Shown piece by piece: positions 1 through 4,374 of a stretch of DNA of 6,129 nucleotides. How positions within the stretch are numbered: the first letter of the stretch is position 1; each line of letters begins with the position of its first letter. This DNA is from an uncultured Propionibacteriaceae bacterium. GTDB taxonomy: Bacteria > Actinomycetota > Actinomycetes > Propionibacteriales > Propionibacteriaceae. The DNA lies in assembly GCA_937859105.1 (NCBI GenBank), contig CALMAD010000430.1, forward strand, positions 1-6,129. Reading direction: 5' to 3'. A program made the translations under genes and the position numbers. The notes beneath the pieces are model-generated. The model was not told where the DNA came from, searched no databases, and worked only from the letters and a program-made list of their open reading frames with translations.

Positions 1-69
1 GGCCACTGAGAACGCGCCAGTCAGGGTCGGGCGCTCGCGGTGAAACCTACCCGGGCGCGCCCCGCGCGG
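1..69. other. Non-coding stretch downstream of the phosphoribosyltransferase gene
   Basis: No credible gene is seen in this edge fragment. The only structure is a perfect 10-bp palindrome, GGGCGCGCCC (53-62), just past the stop codon of the phosphoribosyltransferase gene. It has no T-rich tract on either side, and palindromes of G and C are expected by chance at this composition, so I do not call it a terminator. Confidence 0.4.
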
Positions 70-564
70 TCAGTCCTTGACGGCGGCCGAGCGCTTCACG
101 AGCGGGGGCTGCGACGACCAGGGGAAGGAGATCCACCGGTCGGTGCGCTTCCACACGTAGTCGCAGGCGATGATCGAGCGCGGCTTCTCGTACAGCACGG
201 CGACGCGGCTCTCCAGGGCGATGCGGTCGGCGAAGTCGCGCACCATGCGGAGGGTCTCGCCGGTGTCGGCGACATCGTCCACGATCAGGATCTTCTGCTC
301 GGCCAGATAGCTGGTCGCCGGCAGCGGCGGCAGGAAGATCGGCTCGGGCAGTCGCTCGTCGACGCCGGTGTAGAACTCCACGTTGATGATGTGCACGTTC
401 TTGATGTCGAGCGCGTAGGAGATCACCCCCGCGGGGAGCAGCCCGCCCCGGGTGATGGAGAGCACGATGTCGGGCTCGAAACCCGAGTCGACGACGCTCT
501 GAGTGAGTTCGCGGCAGGCGTCCCCGAACTGCTGCCACTCCAGGATCTCGCGCTCTTCCGTCAT
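70..564 (-). CDS. Phosphoribosyltransferase (type I PRTase fold, purine salvage-like)
   Basis: A 164-residue soluble cytoplasmic protein. The diagnostic PRPP-binding loop is at residues 92-105 (ILIVDDVADTGETL: hydrophobic strand, two acidic residues, then the TGET phosphate-binding turn). An earlier SITRGGLLPAG segment (36-46) fits the conserved loop that contacts pyrophosphate, and a C-terminal WISFPW (144-149) is typical of the small xanthine/guanine phosphoribosyltransferase-like proteins. Members transfer a base onto PRPP to make a nucleotide; the exact base cannot be read from the sequence. The frame stays open upstream to 771, but that part overlaps the preceding gene and reads as shadow protein. 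I choose ATG at 562-564, which lies 7 nt after the upstream stop with a GAGGG element between, although its spacing to the ATG is very short. Stop and start this close imply co-transcription and translational coupling. The family call is solid; the substrate is not. Confidence 0.9.
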   Translation of the reverse strand: MTEEREILEWQQFGDACRELTQSVVDSGFEPDIVLSITRGGLLPAGVISYALDIKNVHIINVEFYTGVDERLPEPIFLPPLPATSYLAEQKILIVDDVADTGETLRMVRDFADRIALESRVAVLYEKPRSIIACDYVWKRTDRWISFPWSSQPPLVKRSAAVKD

Positions 565-571
565 GCCCTCA

Positions 572-994
572 TCATGGCAGGCTGGTGACCGACATGCTTC
601 GCTCGACCAGGCGTGCGAGCCAATCAGTGCGCAGAGCCCAGGCCACGAAGGACACCCCGGCCGCGAAACCCAGCCACATCGCCAGATGCGGGCCGCCGGA
701 CAAGCCGGCCCAGACGGCGAACGGCGGAAGCACGACGATGCCGGACGCCGCCAGCGATGCCACCCAGTCACGCGCCCAACGCCGAGCCAGGAGCCCGAGG
801 TGCACCAGGGCGTACACCCAGCCGCCGACGAGCACGGCGCCCCCGACGAGGGCCGACGGCGCTAAGACCAGCCGCCCGAGGCGCAGGGGCTGCGTGCCGA
901 GGAGTTCCCGGGGCAGCACGAGCAGCAGCACGACACCCACGGCCGTCACCGCGAGCCACCGCACCATCCCGTCGAGGGCGTTGGGGTTACGCAT
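572..994 (-). CDS. Small four-helix integral membrane protein, function unknown
   Basis: I do not recognise a family. The 140-residue product has four probable membrane helices at about residues 11-27, 46-70, 78-97 and 103-120, with short Arg-rich connectors (RRWARDW at 71-77; LRTDWLARLVER at 121-132) suggesting positive-inside loops. No cofactor or catalytic motif is visible. Two histidines (65 and 103) sit in or near membrane segments, but there is no paired heme-ligand pattern. The frame continues 8 codons upstream to 1018. I prefer ATG at 992-994 because a perfect TATAAT lies at 1006-1001, six bases before it, which would place transcription initiation at or next to this ATG (leaderless). 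It is followed after 7 nt by the phosphoribosyltransferase gene and is probably co-transcribed with it. A DosR-like palindrome lies about 50 bp upstream. As a coding region it is well supported by membrane-protein periodicity and tight packing; the role is open. Confidence 0.78.
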   Translation of the reverse strand: MRNPNALDGMVRWLAVTAVGVVLLLVLPRELLGTQPLRLGRLVLAPSALVGGAVLVGGWVYALVHLGLLARRWARDWVASLAASGIVVLPPFAVWAGLSGGPHLAMWLGFAAGVSFVAWALRTDWLARLVERSMSVTSLP

Positions 995-1031
995 GGACCC
1001 ATTATAAGAAAAAACCAAGAGTCCTGCTCAA
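995..1031 (-). promoter_or_regulatory. Candidate sigma-A-type promoter giving a leaderless mRNA
   Basis: On the minus strand a perfect -10 hexamer TATAAT occupies 1006-1001 and is followed by GGGTCC and then the ATG at 994. The usual distance from -10 to +1 puts transcription start at or within a base or so of the A of the ATG. No Shine-Dalgarno sequence fits in between. A partial -35, TTGAGC (4 of 6 to TTGACA), lies at 1031-1026 with a long 19-nt spacer, which could mean that an activator is needed. Seen: the motifs and spacing. Inferred: promoter activity and leaderless translation, both common in actinobacteria. Confidence 0.65.
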
Positions 1032-1092
1032 CCGAGGGAGTGGACTTAAGTCCAAACCTGGTCGTTCCTAGGGATGATCGAGTCCTACTCAA
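1019..1092. repeat. 13-bp direct repeat flanking the palindrome
   Basis: On the plus strand GAGTCCTGCTCAA (1019-1031) and GAGTCCTACTCAA (1080-1092) differ at one base and start 61 bp apart, on either side of the 1041-1054 palindrome. Read on the minus strand, each copy is TTGAG(C/T)AGGACTC, holding a -35-like TTGAG and a GGACT half-site. The arrangement looks like a multi-site operator region rather than chance, but no binding protein is identified in the window. Confidence 0.5.
1041..1054. promoter_or_regulatory. 14-bp palindrome with a DosR/DevR-like core
   Basis: TGGACTTAAGTCCA is a perfect 14-bp palindrome. Its inner 12 bases match the core GGACTWWAGTCC of the binding site of the hypoxia and nitric-oxide response regulator DosR (DevR) described in mycobacteria. 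The outer bases of the 20-bp mycobacterial consensus are not kept. The centre lies about 53 bp upstream of the predicted start of the small membrane-protein transcript, an acceptable place for an activator. Additional GGACT half-sites on the same strand begin at 1024 and 1085, 29 and 32 bp from the one in the palindrome. Another regulator with a similar site remains possible. Confidence 0.5.
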
Positions 1093-1169
1093 GGGTGACT
1101 GAGAACGTTGTCTGCACTAGTCAACCTGCTGTTTTCTCGCTTGCATGACATTGTTCGTCAACTCCGGGC

Positions 1170-1198
1170 GTGTCGGCCCGACAGGCGGACGCCGACAC
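1170..1198. terminator. Inverted repeat downstream of the ApbE gene (possible terminator)
   Basis: GTGTCGGC (1170-1177) and GCCGACAC (1191-1198) are perfect 8-bp arms around a 13-base loop. An alternative pairing, TGTCGG-C-CCGACA (1171-1183), gives a compact 13-bp dyad that could instead be a protein-binding site. There is no following T-tract on the minus strand. Lying 34-62 bp beyond the last gene of the block, it may help end transcription, but GC-rich actinobacterial terminators without U-tracts are hard to tell from chance. Confidence 0.35.
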
Positions 1199-1206
1199 CC
1201 CTTTCT

Positions 1207-1236
1207 CCTGAGAAGAAGTTAATGCTCTTTCTCAGG
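1207..1236 (-). terminator. Hairpin overlapping the ApbE stop codon
   Basis: Read on the minus strand, perfect 8-bp arms CCTGAGAA (1236-1229) and TTCTCAGG (1214-1207) enclose a 14-base loop. Inside the loop, after one mismatch, a further three-pair extension including a G-T wobble can form. The 5' arm contains the ApbE stop TGA (1234-1232), so the structure begins exactly at the end of translation. No T-run follows. It may be an intrinsic terminator together with the next inverted repeat, or a 3'-end stabilising stem. Confidence 0.4.
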
Positions 1237-2083
1237 CTCGGAAGGCGGGGGTGGCCCAACGGCGTCCGTCGGGGGCGCACGCGAGCACCTCGAGACCCGG
1301 CCATCCCGTCGTGGCTTCGGCTAACGTCCCCGGGCCGCCGGCGAGGACGGCCGTGGCCAAGACGTCCGCCGTGACGATGTCGTCGGCCACCACGGTGACC
1401 TGGCAGAACGTGTCGTCGGAGCCGAGGTGCCAGACGTGGTCGCCGCGCTCGGCGACGCCCGACGTCGCGACGGCTCGCCGGGTGGGGGCGGAGGTGGGTT
1501 CGCCGCCGGCGTCCGACACGGGGACCGGCGCGGAGTACTGGCTGAGCAGCCGCGTCCGGTCGTCGGGATCGACAATGCCGACGACCCAGGGGCGTCCGTC
1601 GGGCTGGGCGCCCGACACGACGACGTCGCCGCCCGCGTTCAGCACGTAGTCGTGGACGCCGTGGGCGTCCAGCACGGCGGCCGCGGCCTGGATGCCAAGC
1701 GCCTTGACGATGCCCGAGAGGTCGACGGCACCGTCCGGGCGGTGGGGGGTGAACGCGCCGCTGGTCGCGGCGCGCCAGTCGATCGCGAGGTCGTAGACGC
1801 GGCGGTACTCGTCGGACGCCTGCCGCAGGGTGAGCGTCCGGTTCGCGACCTGGGACGCCTCGGACGCCGGCCGGTAGAGGCTGAAGCGGTCCTCGAGGGT
1901 CTCGAAGGCGTCCCGGAGGTGAGGGCGCGCGGCCGCGGGGACGCCGCCCACCGCCCGGACGCTGACGACCGTGCCCATCGCCTCGAAGATGAAGGGCTCG
2001 GCGAGAGTGAGGGCGGGCGCGGGGTCGTGAGGCAAGGCGTCCGAGGGGGACGGCGTGCGCGAAATCTCGGAGGTCGCGTTCAC
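1232..2083 (-). CDS. apbE: ApbE-type FAD:protein FMN transferase
   Basis: ApbE enzymes split FAD, using a divalent metal, and attach FMN through a phosphoester to a Thr/Ser of partner proteins. The 283-residue product keeps the family landmarks: EAMGTVVSV near the N-terminus (34-42), DLSGIVK (121-127), NAGGDV (149-154), ATSG (206-209), and TADVLATA (238-245), with D240 and T244 at the four-residue spacing of the metal-binding Asp/Thr pair. The usual H-[IV]-[IL]-DP-x-TG segment before that is degenerate (DHVWHLGSDDTF, 215-226). Start chosen: GTG at 2083-2081, 4 nt after the upstream stop; the frame remains open to 2248 but only inside the preceding gene. Its position directly after an FMN-binding protein gene fits a writer-substrate pair. 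No signal peptide or lipobox is visible with this or any upstream start, which is odd because many ApbE proteins act outside the cytoplasm. Family assignment is strong; activity is inferred. Confidence 0.9.
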   Translation of the reverse strand: MNATSEISRTPSPSDALPHDPAPALTLAEPFIFEAMGTVVSVRAVGGVPAAARPHLRDAFETLEDRFSLYRPASEASQVANRTLTLRQASDEYRRVYDLAIDWRAATSGAFTPHRPDGAVDLSGIVKALGIQAAAAVLDAHGVHDYVLNAGGDVVVSGAQPDGRPWVVGIVDPDDRTRLLSQYSAPVPVSDAGGEPTSAPTRRAVATSGVAERGDHVWHLGSDDTFCQVTVVADDIVTADVLATAVLAGGPGTLAEATTGWPGLEVLACAPDGRRWATPAFRA

Positions 2084-2087
2084 GGGA

Positions 2088-2612
2088 TCACTTGGCCTGG
2101 TCGAGCGCCGACTGCAGCGACTCGAGGTAGGCGGTCGTCGTGTAGGTCGCGCCGCTGACGGTCGAGACGCCGGCGCTGTTCGCGGACTTGATCTCGCTCT
2201 CCAACATCGGGACGGCCTCCGCATTGATGCTCTCGCTTCGGTGTTCACCGTCGGAGACGACGTCGGCGTTGAGGTTCGTGATGGTGCCGTTGCTGAGCGT
2301 CACGGTGACGGTCACCGACCCGTACCGGTGGGTCTCGGTCGTGCCGGTGTAGGTGCCGGACGCGCTGGTGGACGCGGACGTCCCGCCGCTCGTGGACGAG
2401 TTGGACGATGAGGTGCCGGACGAAGACGTGCCGGACGACGAGGTGCCGGACGACGAGCCCCCCGACGTTCCGGACGCCCCGGAGGTCGTCGTGGTCGTGG
2501 TGGGCGTGGTCGGCGTGAGCGCGGTCTGTCCGTGGGCGGTGCCCGCCTGCCAGCCGAGAAACAGCACGCCCACGGACGCCGCCGCGGACGCCAGCTTGGC
2601 TTTGGTACTCAT
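2088..2612 (-). CDS. Extracytoplasmic FMN-binding domain protein with short Ser/Thr linker (copy 1)
   Basis: A 174-residue protein in three parts: a hydrophobic N-terminal signal or anchor (about 6-26, after Lys4 and Lys6), a Thr/Ser/Gly-only linker (about 30-84, including SSSGT pentads), and a 90-residue FMN-binding domain (85-174). The domain carries TVSGATYTT, the SGAT motif whose Thr (T156 here) is where ApbE attaches FMN in related proteins such as NqrC and RnfG. It should act as a one- or two-electron carrier at the outer membrane face. No cysteine is present, so it is not a lipoprotein. ATG at 2612-2610 is preceded by AAGGGAA (2625-2619) at good spacing. The 3' end lies 4 nt from the ApbE start. 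The domain is 64/90 identical, by hand alignment, to the copy encoded at 3559-4374, so the two arose by duplication. The usual Asp before the SGAT motif (D-x-V-SGAT in many relatives) is Ser here. Confidence 0.9.
   Translation of the reverse strand: MSTKAKLASAAASVGVLFLGWQAGTAHGQTALTPTTPTTTTTTSGASGTSGGSSSGTSSSGTSSSGTSSSNSSTSGGTSASTSASGTYTGTTETHRYGSVTVTVTLSNGTITNLNADVVSDGEHRSESINAEAVPMLESEIKSANSAGVSTVSGATYTTTAYLESLQSALDQAK
2413..2457 (-). repeat. Three 15-bp tandem units in the copy 1 linker
   Basis: Three consecutive 15-bp units start at 2413, 2428 and 2443 (plus-strand GTGCCGGACGACGAG; the last two are identical and the first differs at two bases). They encode the Ser-Ser-Ser-Gly-Thr pentads of the linker. 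More decayed units flank them. Such an in-frame repeat can change in number by slippage without breaking the protein, which would alter tether length. Confidence 0.75.
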
Positions 2613-2718
2613 CAGTTCTTCCCTTCGAGCTTGATGAGTCCACTTTCCGCCCTGATCCTGTGGGGTTTCTGTGCGGCGGATGTCCTCTGGCTGGGGGTTT
2701 CGCCTGCGCGAGCCGGCG
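2613..2718 (-). other. 106-bp gap between the DUF4328-like gene and FMN-binding copy 1
   Basis: This is the largest gap within the five-gene block. It contains the AAGGGAA ribosome-binding site at 2625-2619 and a minus-strand TGGACTCATC (2642-2633) that resembles one half of the 1041-1054 palindrome. No convincing -10 or -35 pair and no strong hairpin is seen. An internal promoter for the last two genes is possible but not shown. Confidence 0.4.
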
Positions 2719-3501
2719 TCAGACCCGGCTGGCGACGGCCCGACGGACAGGCGCCGAGACCGCGGTTGCCCGCGCGGTCAGGTCGTTCACGACCAGGACA
2801 CCCACGACCAGCGCGGCGACGGCCGGCACCTGGGCGGCGGCCACGAGGGCGACTCCGTGGCGCAGCGGCGTCAGGACGGCGTCCGGGTCGGCACCCACAA
2901 CGGTCCCGCTCGCGCGCGCGACCGCCCCCTCGCCGAGCAGTTCGAGGGCGACGGCGACCAGCAGGCAACACCAGCCGGCCCGGAGGGCCCGCGGGCCGAC
3001 GGCGGGCGGCGTCCGGTCGGATTGGGCCCGGCCTGCTCTCTCCCGAACTGGGGGCTCGGCCTGGTGCGTCCCGGCGTCACCGGGCCGCGGGAGCGCGCGG
3101 CCCAGATCGCACAGGTCGCGGAGCGGGGCGGTGAGGTTCACGCCGGGGATGAGCCAGGACGCGACCTGCCAGCCGGGCGTCCGGCGCGAGATCGCGCGGT
3201 CGACCCGACCCTCGGACGCCACCCGATGCTGCCAGACGAGCCAGCAGCCGAAGGCGAAGAGGAGCGTGACGCCGCGGACGGTCCGGAGCAGATCGATCGT
3301 GGAGGCCGTTCCCGCCAGCTCGCCCGCCACGCTCACCGACCCACCGGAGAACTCCCCCGCCAGCCCGACATACTGGGCGGCGAGAACGCCGTACACGGCG
3401 TCCAGCAGGGCCGACAGGCCCAACAGCATGACGAGGCCGGACGCCAGCCGCGGGAGCCCTTCGTCCGGCGACCGGGTCGCGCGTAGGACAACACCGCTCA
3501 T
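2719..3501 (-). CDS. DUF4328-like four-helix membrane protein
   Basis: A 260-residue integral membrane protein with probable helices near residues 18-40, 70-92, 171-190 and 213-238. The central motif GWQVASWLIPGVNLTAPLRD (110-129) matches the hallmark of the DUF4328 family as I remember it (GW-x-SW-x-P-x-x-N-L-x-x-P followed by a basic or acidic helix). The family has no established biochemical role. A hydrophilic stretch (about 139-168, Pro/Arg/Glu-rich) separates helices 2 and 3. There are no heme-ligand histidine pairs, CxxC pairs or flavin motifs. ATG at 3501-3499 is the first reasonable start; a GGAG at 3519-3516 is rather distant. It lies 57 bp after FMN-binding copy 2 and 106 bp before copy 1, on the same strand, so it is embedded between the two electron carriers. 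It could be a membrane partner or an acceptor-side subunit; that is inference from position only. Confidence 0.8.
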   Translation of the reverse strand: MSGVVLRATRSPDEGLPRLASGLVMLLGLSALLDAVYGVLAAQYVGLAGEFSGGSVSVAGELAGTASTIDLLRTVRGVTLLFAFGCWLVWQHRVASEGRVDRAISRRTPGWQVASWLIPGVNLTAPLRDLCDLGRALPRPGDAGTHQAEPPVRERAGRAQSDRTPPAVGPRALRAGWCCLLVAVALELLGEGAVARASGTVVGADPDAVLTPLRHGVALVAAAQVPAVAALVVGVLVVNDLTARATAVSAPVRRAVASRV

Positions 3502-3558
3502 GGCGACAGTATGTCTCCAAGAGGGTCACCTGCCCACTTCTACGGCGAAGGAGCGCGC

Positions 3559-4374
3559 CTATGTCGCCTGATCGAGCGCCGATTGCAGCGACTGGAGGTA
3601 GGCGTCCGTGGTGTAGGTCGCGCCGCTGATCGCGCTGACATCTTTGCCGTTGGCCGCCAGAATCGCCTGCTTGAGGGTGGGTACGGCATCAGCGTTGATG
3701 CGCTCGGAGTGATGGTCGCCGTCGCTTTGGACGGTCTCCGACAGTTTCGTGATCGTCCCGTTCGCGAGCGTGACCGTCACCCGGACGGAACCGTAGCGGT
3801 GGGTTTCGGTCGTGCCGGTGAACGTGCCCGACGCGTTCGCCGGGACCGTGAGCCCCGTCGAGCCGCTGGTGGAACCCGAGCGTTCGCTCGAGCCGGAACC
3901 GGACCCGGCGTCCGTGCCGGACGAACCAGACGATCCCCCCGAGCCAGACGAACCAGACGAACCGGACGGCCCCTCACCGGCACCCCCGCCGGGGCCGTCT
4001 TCGTCCCAGGGGCCGTGGCCGCGGGGACCCCGATGCCGGCCCTGACCCTCGGTGTCGTCCGCCTCCTCGTCGGTGGCCTGCTGGTCCGAGGTCTCCTCGT
4101 CCGCGTTCTGGTCGGCGTCCGCGTTCTGGTCGGCGTCCGCGTTCTGGTCGGCGTCCGCGTTCTGGTCGGCGGAGTCGGACACCGACGAGCCGCCCGTCCC
4201 GCCGGTCGAGGAGTTTCGCTGGCCGGGCGTCGGTGCGGTCTCGGACGTCCCCACTCCCCCGGACGCCTGCTGCCCGGGCGCATCGGCCCGGCCGTTCGCG
4301 GTTCCGGCTTGCCAGCCGAGCCCGAGGACGCCGAGCGCGGCGACGGCGGACGCGACGATCGCTCGGGCGCTCAC
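3559..4374 (-). CDS. Extracytoplasmic FMN-binding domain protein with long acidic linker (copy 2)
   Basis: A 271-residue protein: an N-terminal signal or anchor (about 5-26, sharing LGWQAGTA with copy 1), a roughly 150-residue disordered linker, and a 90-residue FMN-binding domain (182-271) ending like copy 1. SGATYT (250-255) holds the predicted flavinylated Thr, T253. The linker has distinct blocks: four acidic DQNADA-type hexads (70-93), an Asp/Glu stretch (94-109), a His/Arg/Gly/Trp patch RHRGPRGHGPWDEDGPGG (113-130), then Gly-Ser repeats (137-175). No Cys, so not a lipoprotein. Start chosen: GTG at 4374-4372, overlapping the upstream TGA by 4 bp (GTGA), with a weak AAGAGCGG about 8 nt upstream; GTG at 4377 is an alternative one codon longer. 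The frame stays open far upstream only as antisense-like shadow within the reductase gene. Overlap with the reductase gene implies coupled synthesis and a direct electron-transfer partnership. Confidence 0.9.
   Translation of the reverse strand: MSARAIVASAVAALGVLGLGWQAGTANGRADAPGQQASGGVGTSETAPTPGQRNSSTGGTGGSSVSDSADQNADADQNADADQNADADQNADEETSDQQATDEEADDTEGQGRHRGPRGHGPWDEDGPGGGAGEGPSGSSGSSGSGGSSGSSGTDAGSGSGSSERSGSTSGSTGLTVPANASGTFTGTTETHRYGSVRVTVTLANGTITKLSETVQSDGDHHSERINADAVPTLKQAILAANGKDVSAISGATYTTDAYLQSLQSALDQAT
4099..4170 (-). repeat. Four perfect 18-bp tandem repeats in the copy 2 linker
   Basis: The 18-bp unit GTCCGCGTTCTGGTCGGC (plus strand) occurs four times without a mismatch at 4099, 4117, 4135 and 4153. 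It encodes the acidic hexad Asp-Gln-Asn-Ala-Asp-Ala. Perfect identity, including silent positions, points to recent expansion by slippage or unequal recombination. The unit is a multiple of three, so copy-number change keeps the frame. Confidence 0.95.

Noticed and set aside
53..62. GGGCGCGCCC palindrome as a terminator
   Set aside because: It is too short, lacks a T-tract, and is expected by chance in such GC-rich DNA.
565..771. N-terminal extension of the phosphoribosyltransferase
   Set aside because: It overlaps the small membrane-protein gene in another frame and adds Trp/Cys/Arg-rich sequence not seen in the family.
4..1107. ACTGAGAACG shared by 5-14 and 1098-1107 as a repeat pair or attachment site
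   Set aside because: Ten matching bases in unrelated surroundings, with no integrase or mobile gene and no further identity.
1108..1374. Plus-strand 88-codon frame from a TTG in the intergenic region
   Set aside because: Its first third looks faintly protein-like, but it has no ribosome-binding site, runs antisense into ApbE as an Arg-rich shadow, and matches nothing I recognise.
2084..2248. N-terminal extension of ApbE up to an ATG at 2248
   Set aside because: The 55 extra residues are Arg/Pro/Ser-rich and lie inside the FMN-binding copy 1 domain. The GTG just after that gene's stop explains the data better.
3502..3558. TACTGT just before the DUF4328-like start as a -10 box for a leaderless promoter
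   Set aside because: It is only four bases from the ATG, too close for the usual -10 to +1 distance, and has no -35 partner. Read-through from the upstream gene is simpler.
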